Notes under the pieces: model-generated | What the model saw: only the letters and a program-made list of their open reading frames with translations | Databases searched by the model: none | Told to the model about the DNA's origin: nothing | Assembly (NCBI RefSeq): GCF_946481715.1 | Contig: NZ_CAMLOV010000033.1 | Location: forward strand, 1 to 40,200 | Length of the DNA: 40,200 bases | Direction: 5' to 3' | Origin: an uncultured Mucilaginibacter sp. | GTDB lineage: Bacteria > Bacteroidota > Bacteroidia > Sphingobacteriales > Sphingobacteriaceae | Position numbers and translations under genes: made by a program | Shown here: positions 18,501 to 27,384 of the stretch, piece by piece | Numbering within the stretch: position 1 is the first letter of the stretch | How the letters are laid out: each line of letters starts with the position of its first letter

Positions 18501-18875
18501 TTAGTTGCTTACCAGCACGGTTTTGATAACCCGTTCCAATTCCTCCAGGTCGAAGGGTTTGGCAAGGTAGGTTTCGGCGCCGGCGTGCCCTGCAAGCAGC
18601 TGTATATCGCTATTGGCCGAGAAATATACTACGGGTATATGCCTTAATGCCTCGTCTTTTTTTAGAGTTTGGGTAGCTATTATCCCCCCGGCATCGGGTA
18701 TCCAGTTATCCATCAATATAACATCGGGCAAAATACCGCCCACTTTATCGGCGATATTATTACAATCGGTAAAGGTATGCACCTGCCATCCCTGCTCCTC
18801 TAAAATATAGCTGCAGATAGACAAGATATCCTCATCGTCGTCGAAAATGATAATTTTTTTAGGCTGTTTGTTCAT
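18501..18875 (-). CDS. Stand-alone receiver-domain response regulator
   Basis: The 124-aa protein is only a CheY-like receiver. The acidic pocket is D12-D14 (IIFDDDEDIL), the phospho-acceptor is D56 (DVILMDNWIPD), the serine switch lies in VVYFSANSD, and the conserved lysine is in TYLAKPFDLEELE. There is no output domain, so it probably acts through protein-protein contact or in a phosphorelay. No histidine kinase gene is adjacent; the nearest in the window is at 32861. It converges with the beta-barrel gene. Confidence 0.93.
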   Translation of the reverse strand: MNKQPKKIIIFDDDEDILSICSYILEEQGWQVHTFTDCNNIADKVGGILPDVILMDNWIPDAGGIIATQTLKKDEALRHIPVVYFSANSDIQLLAGHAGAETYLAKPFDLEELERVIKTVLVSN

Positions 18876-18982
18876 CGGGGTGTAGAGGCGTGAAGCTATA
18901 AATAGTTTTTAAAAAAAGCAAATATTTTAATTATAACCGAAATGCATTTGCCAGCATATATAAATTACTGCGCTTTTTACCT

Positions 18983-21451
18983 TTAGTTTTCGGTCGCAAT
19001 TTTATAGCTATAGACAGATCGGCCCAGATGCCCCTCATCATCGATTCCTTCTATTACCAAGCGGTAGTTACCGGCAGCCCCGGGACTTAGAAACTCAAAC
19101 GAAGCGTTACCTTTTTCGTCACTAATAATGTTAGGCTTCCAATAAATGGTTGCTTTTTTATTTACCCCGGTCAATGCGGCGGAGGGTTCAAATGCAGGTT
19201 GGTAAAACTCCCGCATTTTATCGTATCCTTTGAAAAGTAGGGTTATTAATCCTTGGGGGATAATTTTGTTTCTTGCTAACTGCTCCTGGGTAAAACCCTT
19301 TTTCATGGTAACCACAATAGCACCACCAGCAGCATTAGACCCGTATATAGCCAAATTACCTCCACTTCGCAATACTTCTACAGCATACACATTTACTGCG
19401 CTGATGTCTTCCAGGCTTTCTAATGGCACCTGTACACCATCTATAATAACAACCATCGGAGTGGGGTTAATCCGGGCTAAAGCGCGAACAGCGTAAAATG
19501 CTTTCCCCTGAATAATTACGCCGTTCATCCTGTTCAACAGGCAATCCTTTAAATTAATGCATCCTTTACCTTCGAGGGCTTCGCCTGATATTACCTGGTC
19601 GGCATGGCTGGGGCCAAGTATGTTGGAGGAGTACTCTAATTTAGGAGTGAAAGGTTTTTTGTCTCTTATTATAACTTCCTTTAATTGGTGTGTTTTGCTA
19701 ATGGAATCCTGCTTTGTTAAAGTTTTATAATCATTAAAATTATCGGTCATCAAAGCTGATTGGCTGGTGGTAAGTCGTTGCTCAGTTGTGGGCAAATTTG
19801 TGCTGTTTATCGCAGCGTAAACAGGTTTATTTACTTCTATTACTACATTGCGGTTGTTTTTTGCCGTTTTTGCCTGCAATACTAATTTTACCGTATCGCT
19901 GAGCGCAAGGTTATTGAATGCAAAATAGCCATCAGCATTGGTGGTAGTGTCGGCAGTGAAATTTTCAGCGGCTGCCACTAAGTTTATATTCCCGTTAGCA
20001 ACAGGTAGCCCGGCCTTTGTTTTTACGGTGCCAGTCAATTGCAAAGCTTTTTCTGGTAGATAAGAAACCGTTTCTGATTCGGGCGAGAAGGCTTTCTCCC
20101 AGTTAAATTTATGGTAGCCTTGCGTAAGCATCAGGAGGTCGAGGTTGGTTGTTGATTTTGCATTTGTACTGAGGAAGTAGCTGTTTGCGTTTTCGATATT
20201 CCCCCGCAATTCCGCGGTCAACAACAGGTTGCTGAGGATGCTGTTTTCGGCGGTCTCATTTATAGCTGAGTACGCGTTATTGGTAATGGCTACCGAATAG
20301 CTGCCCATGGTCACATTATCTAGTCCACTTTTCGTCCTAATACCAACTTTTATCTTTTGGCTTAGACCGGTAATAGAGGACAATGGTTTCACATCGATTC
20401 TAAGCGTATCGGGGTTGCGGATGAACACAATGCGTTCGCAAAGGGGCAGCCCTTCGCCCGAAAAGAGGGTAAAACGGGTAATGCCAGAGGGAAACCGTGC
20501 TTTATCAACTGAAGCCGAGACCTTTTCAGCTTTCAAAGCGCCCGCTGTTGTAAAATAAATTTTGCCGTTGGTTTGCGCAACCAGGTAAAACAAAGCGCTC
20601 TTCTGCTCAATCAACAAGGCATTATTGGCGGCTATCATCACTTGCAAACTACCTGGTTTATCCACAACCGATAATACGAAGCCTTTAGGTTGGACCGCAG
20701 GCAAATCAATTACGTACTGGGGTAAATCTTTGGCGGTTATCTTTGCGCGATAGGTTTTTCCGTTTTCCGGCATCAGCGCAAATACCCCCATGCCTAAATA
20801 AGCCGTGGCGAAATCTGCAACTACTTTGCCATCATTGTCAATCACTACGCCACTCACATCCTCGCCCAACCCATTCGCATTTATAGCCTTTATGCCCACC
20901 CGCGACCGCAGCCCGGCGACAAGATTGCCGCCTTCGGGCATAAATTGAACATTTGGAGTTTGTTTTTGGGTAATTGAGTTATTGCTGGTAGGCAGCGCTC
21001 CGCCTATCTGTATATCAGCATTGAAAAAGCTTTCCTCGCCCTGGTTTTGCATCCATTTGGTATATGCCCTAATACGGTATATCCCAGGCGTATAAGCAAT
21101 GCTTAACGGAATGCCGCCCCAGGTAACACCCGCCGTCAAGGGCAATATTTGCCGCTGTACTACCGAGTCAGTTTTGTTAATAAGTTCCACATACAGTACG
21201 CCACTTAATGCCGATAGCTGGTGTTTATAGCCAACAACCGTGTAAGCTTTAAACCAGACAGTATCGCTCGCGCGGTAATTTTGATTATCTAAGTGCAGGT
21301 AAATTCTTTCGACGGGGTGGCTTTGCGTATAGGCCTCCATAGCTGCATCGGCTTTAAACAAAAAGCTGCTATCTACTTGCGCAAGGCAGGGGCGCCCGAG
21401 AGCTAAAAACCCGAGTATTAACCATTTCCAATTACGCTGTGCCGCTTTCAT
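18983..21451 (-). CDS. Envelope protein with MG2-like, carboxypeptidase-like and TonB-plug domains
   Basis: The 822-aa protein has a signal peptide (1-25, ending PCLAQ). The region following (VERIYLHLDNQNYRASDTVWFKAYT) resembles the MG2 bait-region domain of alpha-2-macroglobulins. A carboxypeptidase-like domain lies at about 465-560. A TonB-receptor plug lies at about 635-720 (MVVIIDGVQVPLESL, then VEVLRSGGNLAIYGSNAAGG). A C-terminal beta-sandwich ends FLSPGAAGNYRLVIEG. There is no barrel after the plug, so it is not a conventional receptor. This architecture is seen in Bacteroidota, with function unproven. It starts 9 nt after the comM stop, and the two genes are probably co-transcribed. 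Confidence 0.85.
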   Translation of the reverse strand: MKAAQRNWKWLILGFLALGRPCLAQVDSSFLFKADAAMEAYTQSHPVERIYLHLDNQNYRASDTVWFKAYTVVGYKHQLSALSGVLYVELINKTDSVVQRQILPLTAGVTWGGIPLSIAYTPGIYRIRAYTKWMQNQGEESFFNADIQIGGALPTSNNSITQKQTPNVQFMPEGGNLVAGLRSRVGIKAINANGLGEDVSGVVIDNDGKVVADFATAYLGMGVFALMPENGKTYRAKITAKDLPQYVIDLPAVQPKGFVLSVVDKPGSLQVMIAANNALLIEQKSALFYLVAQTNGKIYFTTAGALKAEKVSASVDKARFPSGITRFTLFSGEGLPLCERIVFIRNPDTLRIDVKPLSSITGLSQKIKVGIRTKSGLDNVTMGSYSVAITNNAYSAINETAENSILSNLLLTAELRGNIENANSYFLSTNAKSTTNLDLLMLTQGYHKFNWEKAFSPESETVSYLPEKALQLTGTVKTKAGLPVANGNINLVAAAENFTADTTTNADGYFAFNNLALSDTVKLVLQAKTAKNNRNVVIEVNKPVYAAINSTNLPTTEQRLTTSQSALMTDNFNDYKTLTKQDSISKTHQLKEVIIRDKKPFTPKLEYSSNILGPSHADQVISGEALEGKGCINLKDCLLNRMNGVIIQGKAFYAVRALARINPTPMVVIIDGVQVPLESLEDISAVNVYAVEVLRSGGNLAIYGSNAAGGAIVVTMKKGFTQEQLARNKIIPQGLITLLFKGYDKMREFYQPAFEPSAALTGVNKKATIYWKPNIISDEKGNASFEFLSPGAAGNYRLVIEGIDDEGHLGRSVYSYKIATEN

Positions 21452-21460
21452 GCATTCGTT

Positions 21461-23008
21461 TTATCCAGCCCAGCCTTCTCTATCTAAACTGCGGAAGTGG
21501 ATGGCCTCTGCTAAATGCTCCAGCAGTATCTCTTCACTTCCGGCAAGGTCGGCAATGGTGCGGGAAACCTTGAGGATACGGTCATACGCCCGGGCGGAAA
21601 GGCCCAGTTTCTCCATGGCTTTTTTCAGCAGCGTTTGCCCGGCCTGGGTTATTTTACACACATCGCGCACCATCTGCGGGCTCATTTGAGCGTTGGCGTG
21701 CAGGTCTGGCCTGGTGCCGAACCGTTCAATTTGCCTTTCGCGGGCTTTGATAACCCGTTCGCGGATAAATTCACTTTTTTCGGCAAGCCGGTCGGAAGAT
21801 AACTCAGCGAAGTTTACAGGCGTTACCTCCACATGAAGGTCGATACGGTCCAAAAGCGGCCCGGAGATTTTGCTTAGGTACTTTTGTACCGTGCCCGGCG
21901 GGCAAATGCACTCTTTATCCGGGTGGTTGTAATAACCGCAGGGGCAGGGGTTCATACTGGCAATAAGCATAAAACTGCTGGGATAATCTACTGTGAACTT
22001 TGCACGGGAAATAGTTACCCGGCGTTCCTCCAGCGGTTGGCGCATTACCTCCAGGGCACTGCGCTTAAACTCCGGCAGTTCGTCCAGAAACAGCACGCCA
22101 TTATGCGCAAGCGATATCTCGCCCGGCTGAGGGTTGCTGCCGCCGCCGACCAGAGCTACATCACTGATTGTATGATGGGGCGAGCGGAAGGGCCGGGTAG
22201 TTACCAGCGCATCGGCTGCAGAAAGCTTGCCCGCTACCGAATGTATCTTGGTGGTTTCCAGCGCTTCGTGCAGGCTAAGTGGCGGCAATATAGACGGTAG
22301 CCTGCGCGCCAGCATGGTTTTACCGGCACCGGGAGGGCCTATAAGTATTACGTTATGGCCGCCTGCCGCTGCTATTTCGAGGGCGCGTTTGATGTTTTCC
22401 TGGCCGCGTACTTCGCTAAAATCGCTATCGTAATTGGTGAGGCTATCATAGAATTCCTCGCGGGTGTTTACTATTTCTCGTTCGAGGGGAGCGATGCCAT
22501 TAAAGAAATCAGCAACCTGCTTGATGTTTTCCACTCCGTAAACTTCCAGATCGTTTACGATGGCTGCCTCCCGGGCATTTTGTTTTGGGAGGATAAAGCC
22601 TTTATACTTTTCCTTACGTGCCTGTACCGAAATAGGCAAAGCACCCTTGATGGGTTGCAAACCACCGTCGAGCGATAACTCGCCCATAATGAGGTATTTA
22701 TCCAGCTCTTCGGCATGTATTTGACCAGAGGCAGCCAGTACGCCAATGGCGATAGTAAGGTCGTACGACGAACCCTCTTTTTTGATATCTGCGGGAGCCA
22801 TGTTTACTACTACCTGCTGGCGGGGCATCCGGTAGCCACAGTTTTTGAGTGCAGATTCTATCCTGAAATAGCTTTCTTTAATGGCCACATCGGGCAAGCC
22901 CACTACAAAGTACTTGGTTCCTGCCGCAATATTCACTTCCACTGTTATGGTGATGGCCTGTATCCCATAAACCGCACTTCCAAAGGTTTTAACTAACACT
23001 ATCGACAA
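21461..23008 (-). CDS. comM: YifB/ComM family Mg-chelatase-like AAA+ ATPase
   Basis: The 515-aa protein has an N-terminal Lon-protease-like fold domain (about 1-170), then a Mg-chelatase AAA+ core with Walker [14 protein letters not shown] (about 220-232). A cysteine cluster [19 protein letters not shown] (about 352-370) and a C-terminal Mg-chelatase domain follow. In Vibrio and Haemophilus, ComM is a hexameric helicase that promotes branch migration in natural transformation, so a role in recombination of incoming DNA is likely. Start choice is uncertain: TTG at 23008 gives the longest form, but GTG at 22999 would give a protein beginning with the family-typical (M)[11 protein letters not shown]. 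It lies downstream of the decamer-repeat array. Confidence 0.94.
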   Translation of the reverse strand: MSIVLVKTFGSAVYGIQAITITVEVNIAAGTKYFVVGLPDVAIKESYFRIESALKNCGYRMPRQQVVVNMAPADIKKEGSSYDLTIAIGVLAASGQIHAEELDKYLIMGELSLDGGLQPIKGALPISVQARKEKYKGFILPKQNAREAAIVNDLEVYGVENIKQVADFFNGIAPLEREIVNTREEFYDSLTNYDSDFSEVRGQENIKRALEIAAAGGHNVILIGPPGAGKTMLARRLPSILPPLSLHEALETTKIHSVAGKLSAADALVTTRPFRSPHHTISDVALVGGGSNPQPGEISLAHNGVLFLDELPEFKRSALEVMRQPLEERRVTISRAKFTVDYPSSFMLIASMNPCPCGYYNHPDKECICPPGTVQKYLSKISGPLLDRIDLHVEVTPVNFAELSSDRLAEKSEFIRERVIKARERQIERFGTRPDLHANAQMSPQMVRDVCKITQAGQTLLKKAMEKLGLSARAYDRILKVSRTIADLAGSEEILLEHLAEAIHFRSLDREGWAG

Positions 23009-23089
23009 GGTTTTTTATAGCGAAAGATATAGAATTATTTTGAAGTTGGGTAAATGTATTGCAACGAACCAGAATTTTCGTCACGGTAA

Positions 23090-23105
23090 CTGTACGGCCG
23101 TACAG
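23090..23105. repeat. Perfect 16-bp palindrome next to the decamer array
   Basis: CTGTACGGCCGTACAG is a perfect palindrome with the same GTACAG core as the decamers, directly abutting the first unit at 23106. Confidence 0.9.
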
Positions 23106-23185
23106 TTCGTACAACCTCGTACAGTTTCGTACAATCTCGCACAATCTCGTACAGTTTCGCACAACTTCGTACAGTTTCGTACAGC
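23106..23185. repeat. Tandem array of eight 10-bp repeats (YTCGYACARY)
   Basis: Eight consecutive 10-bp units start at 23106, 23116, 23126, 23136, 23146, 23156, 23166 and 23176. All fit YTCGYACARY, for example TTCGTACAAC, CTCGTACAGT and CTCGCACAAT. Six of eight contain GTAC. The 10-bp period is close to one turn of B-DNA, so the same face is presented repeatedly. Ten is not a multiple of three, so the array is not kept by coding. Confidence 0.95.
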
Positions 23186-23412
23186 CAAATGGCGGTTTGC
23201 GGAAATCTGCGTTTTTCTTTGATTTTTCTGTGTTTTTCTGTGCTTTTTTTAATCGTGCGGAACTGACCGGGTTTTTCAAAAAAAGAGGCCTTTTGCTTGC
23301 CATTTTTTAAGCCTCCCGACGAGTGCTTCATCGGCGCGCCCTTACGATTCGCGGCACATTATTTCACCTCCGATCCGTTCTTCAGCACCTCGCCGCCTTT
23401 CATCAAAAAAGG

Positions 23413-24942
23413 TCAGGGCGCGGAGGTGGCAAACACCTCCAGTGCCTTATCAATCCTCTTCAGGGTTTCGGCCTCGCCGAGCAGGGCGGCTATGTCAAAT
23501 ACATGTGGGCCAAACTTGCCGCCAACCAGCATAATGCGGAAAGGCAGCATTACATCGCCAAGTTTTAAGCCTTTTTCTTCGGCAAGGGCTTTGAAGCGGG
23601 CTTCCAGGTCGGCTGGTTCAAAGGCGTCCGAGTGGCTGAAAACATCTTTCAACCGGTTAAAGAAATCCGTTTTTACATCCGTCCATTTTGGTTTAACGGA
23701 ATTAACATCATACTCTTTTGGGCATTGGAAAAAGTAACCCGCCTGCTGGTAAAAATCAGCCAGCAGCACGCAGCGGTCTTTCACCACGTCGATTATCTTT
23801 AGCAGGTAGGCTTCCTTATTTATGGTGATGCCTTTGGCGGTTAACACCTCGGCCACTTTTACTTTTAATTTTTCGGCAGGGGCATTTTTTATCCACTCGG
23901 CGTTGTACCATTTGGCTTTCTCGAAATCGAATTTCGCCCCCGCCTTGCTTACGCGCTCTATCGAGAATTTCTCTACCAATTCATCCAGCGTAAATATTTC
24001 CTGCCCGGTACCGTCGTTCCAGCCCAGCATGGCCAGCAGGTTTAAAAATGCCTCGGGCAAAAAGCCCAGCTCGCGGAAACCCGGGGTAAGTTCTTCGGTT
24101 TTGGCATCGTACCAGCTCATGGCATAAACCGGGAAACCAAGGCGTGCGCCATCGCGCTTGCTTAGCTTGCCATGCCCGTCGGGTTTTAATATTAAGGGCA
24201 AATGCGCCCATTGCGGCATATCTGCTTTCCAGCCCAGGTACTCCCACAGCAGCAGGTGTACCGGTGCCGATGGCAGCCACTCTTCGCCGCGGAAAGCATG
24301 CGTTATCTTCATCAAATAATCATCAACCACCACGGCTAAGTGGTAGGTAGGCATACCGTCGGCTTTTAGCAGCACTTTATCATCTACCAGTGCAGTTTCA
24401 AAACTCACAAAGCCCCGTATCATATCATGGAAACCAATGGTTTCGTTATCGGGCATTTTTATGCGGATAACATGCGGGGTGCCATTGTGCAGCAGGGTTT
24501 CTACCTCCTGCAAGGGCAGCGTAAGCGAATTACGTAAGCCACTGCGGTGCGTATGCCCGTATTGAAAGTTTGGCACTTCCTTGCGTTTGGCATCCAGTTC
24601 TTCGGGCGTATCGAAAGCATAATAAGCGTGCCCCTGCGATACCAGCCTTTCGGCATATTCGCGGTAGATCACCTTGCGTTCGCTTTGGCGGTAAGGGGCG
24701 TATTGGCCACCCACGGCGGGGCTTTCATCGGGGATGAGGCCGCACCAGGCCAGGCAGTCGGCTATATATTTTTCGGCGCCGGCTACGTAGCGGCTTTGGT
24801 CGGTATCTTCAATACGCAACACAAAATCGCCGCCGTGTTTTTTGGCGAACAGGTAATTAAATAACACGGTGCGCACACCACCCAAGTGTAAACCACCTGT
24901 GGGGCTCGGCGCAAAACGGACTCTTACTTTTTTATCGGGCAT
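23413..24942 (-). CDS. gltX: Glutamate--tRNA ligase
   Basis: GltX charges tRNA-Glu with glutamate. The 509-aa protein is complete: a class I catalytic core with the HIGH-type motif in PSPTGGLHLGGVRT (12-25), the KMSKS-type motif KLSKRDGARLG (about 258-268) and the C-terminal anticodon-binding helical domains. It is a core housekeeping gene. On its 5' side lies the accessory island beginning at about 25.1 kb, making gltX the left chromosomal neighbour of that island. Confidence 0.97.
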   Translation of the reverse strand: MPDKKVRVRFAPSPTGGLHLGGVRTVLFNYLFAKKHGGDFVLRIEDTDQSRYVAGAEKYIADCLAWCGLIPDESPAVGGQYAPYRQSERKVIYREYAERLVSQGHAYYAFDTPEELDAKRKEVPNFQYGHTHRSGLRNSLTLPLQEVETLLHNGTPHVIRIKMPDNETIGFHDMIRGFVSFETALVDDKVLLKADGMPTYHLAVVVDDYLMKITHAFRGEEWLPSAPVHLLLWEYLGWKADMPQWAHLPLILKPDGHGKLSKRDGARLGFPVYAMSWYDAKTEELTPGFRELGFLPEAFLNLLAMLGWNDGTGQEIFTLDELVEKFSIERVSKAGAKFDFEKAKWYNAEWIKNAPAEKLKVKVAEVLTAKGITINKEAYLLKIIDVVKDRCVLLADFYQQAGYFFQCPKEYDVNSVKPKWTDVKTDFFNRLKDVFSHSDAFEPADLEARFKALAEEKGLKLGDVMLPFRIMLVGGKFGPHVFDIAALLGEAETLKRIDKALEVFATSAP

Positions 24943-24949
24943 AGCGAGG

Positions 24950-24980
24950 CAAAGATAGGGTTTAGTAGGGAAGTGGGAAA
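24950..24980 (-). promoter_or_regulatory. Candidate gltX promoter
   Basis: On the minus strand TATCTTTG (24950-24957) matches the Bacteroidota -7 element TAnnTTTG exactly. It lies 7 nt before the ATG, so the transcript would be nearly leaderless. The -33 element is weak (TTTC 19 nt upstream). Confidence 0.5.
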
Positions 24981-25080
24981 GGCAGAAAGCTATTTGGGAT
25001 GAGGGGAAAGGGGGTTTGAACTATTGAGACCAACTTTATTCGAAAAGTTGACTTAATAAGGTATTGAATTGAATAGGGCT

Positions 25081-25119
25081 TAATGTGTTCGATTCCCAAA
25101 TGGAATCGAATCTACATTA
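25081..25119. terminator. Long hairpin downstream of the dCTP-deaminase-like gene
   Basis: TTCGATTCC (25088-25096) pairs with GGAATCGAA (25102-25110) across a 5-nt loop, and the stem is extended by TAATGT (25081-25086) with ACATTA (25114-25119). It lies 9 nt beyond the stop codon of the minus-strand operon. There is no strong T-run, so it may stabilise the mRNA end or mark the island edge instead of acting as a simple terminator. It resembles a tRNA T-arm in sequence, but no tRNA surrounds it. Confidence 0.6.
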
Positions 25120-25127
25120 GACTCAGC

Positions 25128-25778
25128 TTAATGAGCTTCATCTTGCGTTTCATCAGTAATTGGTGGAATATGGTTTCGTGTTCGCCAAAGCTGAGTTAGG
25201 ATAGAAAGGTCTTCGTCGTTTGTTACCGCCGATGGTTCTGGCCGAACGTTGCAAACATATTTGCGTGATTTATCAAAGTATCTGACGGGTTGATCAGTCT
25301 GATAGAATAATCCCTGAAACAACCGAGCACCAATAGATAAATTGATAGGATTATTATTATAGTTAGTAAGCTCTACGGAAAGACAGCCACAATATCCAGG
25401 CTGAGCGATAGTCGACATAGTAAGCCCCAGCCTTGAGTAAGAGCTTCTCATACATAGAACTAACACATAATTATCTGGAATTTTTACATATTCCAAACTT
25501 GTAGCCAGTACCGTTTGATTTGGATGCAGAATAAATGTTTCCCCTAACTGCCTCCTTGTTTCTTGAAAAAAATAACGTGAATTACCCCGCCCAAATTCAT
25601 TGTTCAGAGATGCGTTGATTAACGGTTCTCGTCCTTGAACAGATACCAAAAAATTACCCCCCAATCGAAAATCGATACCAATTTCTGTTATTTGGGATTG
25701 CTCGAGCAATGGACGGATGATTAATTCATTATCGCCAATTAGTTTTGTTATCGCCTCGGAAGTGATGATACTACTCAA
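25128..25778 (-). CDS. dCTP deaminase / dUTPase-fold protein
   Basis: The 216-aa protein has the trimeric dUTPase/dCTP-deaminase signature. RSSYSRLGL (111-119) matches the RSSxARLG motif. QPGYCGCLSVELTN (126-139) corresponds to the DPGFxGxxxLE segment, with candidate catalytic E136, and GARLFQGLFY (150-159) matches the GxxIxQ motif. The loop before PGY is about three residues shorter than in E. coli Dcd, and the N- and C-terminal flanks diverge. Housekeeping Dcd makes dUMP precursors, while related stand-alone enzymes in defence islands deplete dCTP during phage infection. The TTG start overlaps the upstream HExxH stop by 4 nt, showing translational coupling. A defence role is inferred from context. 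Confidence 0.82.
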   Translation of the reverse strand: MSSIITSEAITKLIGDNELIIRPLLEQSQITEIGIDFRLGGNFLVSVQGREPLINASLNNEFGRGNSRYFFQETRRQLGETFILHPNQTVLATSLEYVKIPDNYVLVLCMRSSYSRLGLTMSTIAQPGYCGCLSVELTNYNNNPINLSIGARLFQGLFYQTDQPVRYFDKSRKYVCNVRPEPSAVTNDEDLSILTQLWRTRNHIPPITDETQDEAH

Positions 25779-26902
25779 ATTTTACTCCTTTCCCATTGTT
25801 GTACTGTGAAATAATTACCTATCGACTTTTCTACAAGGCTATTTATTACTTTGTAAACAGTAGGTTCGGACAGTTTTACGTCATACCCCATGCATTCATT
25901 GAATTTTTTTGACTCATTTAACCAAACATTCCATCCATACAAGATACAGCCGTGCAATTCTGCGTCTGATTCTATATTGTAGGGTATCAATTTGTAAAAA
26001 TCGTCCGAATCAATCTTACTGTAACGAATATCTAACGGTTTTCCAGTAAGGGATTCGACAGCAGCTTGAATAAGGTCCACCATTGGATTGGCATTCCCGG
26101 TAATAAAGTCGGTAATTACTTTTACACGATTTTTGGTTGATGGATGCGTGGGGCTGTCTTCGCTTGAATTATTTGTAATATATTCTAAAAAATGGCCAAT
26201 TGTATTGCCGATATATTGTGCTGCAAACAAGTCGCAAAAAAACTCTCCCAAATGGTATTTAAGCTTTGCCCCATCAATAACGGACTCGGTTAGAAAAGGC
26301 AGATATTCGATTACACTTGTACCCAGTATTTGCTTTAATTCTATTGCGTAACGGAGAGCAGATGTGATAGAATGTTGAAGATCCACGAAATGCCCTAATT
26401 CGTGATACAGTGCCACAGAAGACAAATAGTCCTTTGAAAGGGTTAAGGGAAGATTAATCTGAACGAGTTTTTGATCAAAGGTGACTCCGTATTCTGTTTC
26501 AAGTGATTCGTAAAAGTTTTTATTATTAGCATACGACAGATCGTAACTGAAAGAGTACAAGTTATTTTGCAAACTGGTTACGATAATAAACTTGCTAGCA
26601 TCAATCCAATCGCTCATTGCTTTATTAAGACAACCAACAACTTCGAATGGAATTGTATTAAGAGTGCTATCTTTTAAGAATTCAAGGCTTTTGAAAATAA
26701 AGTCTAAATACCTTTTTTTATCAAAAATTTTGGCGTCATCGAACCCCTTTTCAATATCACTTTTTACACCTTCAAATAGTTCACTTAAGGTTTTTAGGTA
26801 ATTATCCTTCTGTGTATCTGAAAAATTGTATTTCTTGGAATTACTGATTAAGGTTTCGGCTTGGTAAAGTTGTAGGTGTAGCAGCCTTTTAACTGGTAGC
26901 AT
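25775..26902 (-). CDS. HExxH-motif putative metallopeptidase (375 aa), family not recognised
   Basis: I cannot name the family. The visible core is a gluzincin-like zinc site: HELGH at 167-171 (ALYHELGHFVDLQH) with a probable third ligand E220 in YHLGEFFCDLFAAQYIG. A later THPSTKNRV resembles the HPxxxxR segment seen after zinc sites in several peptidase families. The N-terminal 130 residues are helical and charged. There is no signal peptide or membrane segment, so it is cytoplasmic. It is the middle gene of a minus-strand trio, 13 nt after the 100-aa gene and overlapping the dCTP-deaminase-like gene by 4 nt. The coupling suggests that peptidase and nucleotide enzyme work together, for example as sensor or activator and effector. 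That is inference. Confidence 0.72.
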   Translation of the reverse strand: MLPVKRLLHLQLYQAETLISNSKKYNFSDTQKDNYLKTLSELFEGVKSDIEKGFDDAKIFDKKRYLDFIFKSLEFLKDSTLNTIPFEVVGCLNKAMSDWIDASKFIIVTSLQNNLYSFSYDLSYANNKNFYESLETEYGVTFDQKLVQINLPLTLSKDYLSSVALYHELGHFVDLQHSITSALRYAIELKQILGTSVIEYLPFLTESVIDGAKLKYHLGEFFCDLFAAQYIGNTIGHFLEYITNNSSEDSPTHPSTKNRVKVITDFITGNANPMVDLIQAAVESLTGKPLDIRYSKIDSDDFYKLIPYNIESDAELHGCILYGWNVWLNESKKFNECMGYDVKLSEPTVYKVINSLVEKSIGNYFTVQQWERSKI

Positions 26903-26915
26903 TATGATTTAATTA

Positions 26916-27218
26916 CTAAGCTACAGCATACTGCTTATAATCAGTGATAATCTGTTGTAGCTGACGGAGTTCATCTGTTGAAGGCTGATCCACATTTACT
27001 TTTAATAACCAGTCATGAGCAAATCGGTCAATTAAGATTTTAAGATTAAGTGACGTTTTATCTAATTCAAAAACTGATTTGCCATTAGCAAGTGATTTAG
27101 CGTCTTTAAGCAGGGAAGTAATAGTCGGCTGATATCTGTCATCGCCATTGATCGCACTATATAAGAATGACAGGAAAAAATCAACCTCCTGGTCTGATGT
27201 GTTATGCGACATTAACAT
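26916..27218 (-). CDS. Small hypothetical protein (100 aa), first gene of the peptidase/deaminase operon
   Basis: I do not recognise a family. The 100-residue protein is helical in appearance, acidic, and without cysteine, signal peptide or membrane segment. ATG at 27216-27218 is the longest start; a second ATG two codons in is equally possible. Thirteen nt separate it from the HExxH gene, so they share a transcript. It could be a partner or inhibitor of the peptidase. It is AT-rich like the rest of the island. Confidence 0.6.
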   Translation of the reverse strand: MLMSHNTSDQEVDFFLSFLYSAINGDDRYQPTITSLLKDAKSLANGKSVFELDKTSLNLKILIDRFAHDWLLKVNVDQPSTDELRQLQQIITDYKQYAVA

Positions 27219-27384
27219 GATTAAGTTGATTTAGTATTTAAATATACAATTGAAAATGAAAATTCGATACCAAAAAACGCAAAAAACATAAAATTTATTA
27301 ACAATAGTTACCAACAAATTTGTGTTAAAACACTTTAAATACTTGATAATTAATTATTTAAACTTAAACTTATCCACATATCTA

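Larger units (their letters stand above)
23009..23412. other. Intergenic region between gltX and comM
   Basis: The 404 bases have no convincing gene. The left part contains the palindrome and decamer array described separately. The rest (about 23190-23412) is T-rich on the plus strand and then G/C-rich near the gltX stop, with no further clear structure. Open frames across the array are produced by the repeat itself: decamers read as SYNLVQFRT-like strings in shifting frames. Confidence 0.6.

Noticed and set aside
23106..23185. CRISPR array
   Set aside because: Repeats are only 10 bp and directly tandem, with no spacers and no cas genes.
23035..23331. Two overlapping reading frames of about 100 aa on the minus strand
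   Set aside because: Their sequence is generated by the 10-bp repeat array read in shifting frames, with no family resemblance and no reliable start.
25081..25119. Partial tRNA or tRNA-derived attachment site
   Set aside because: TTCGATTCC resembles a T-arm, but the arms pair as a simple hairpin and no acceptor stem, D-arm or anticodon arm fits around it.
25128..25778. Plain housekeeping dcd
   Set aside because: Its coupling to an HExxH gene inside an AT-rich island and its shortened active-site loop make a purely housekeeping role less likely, though it cannot be excluded.
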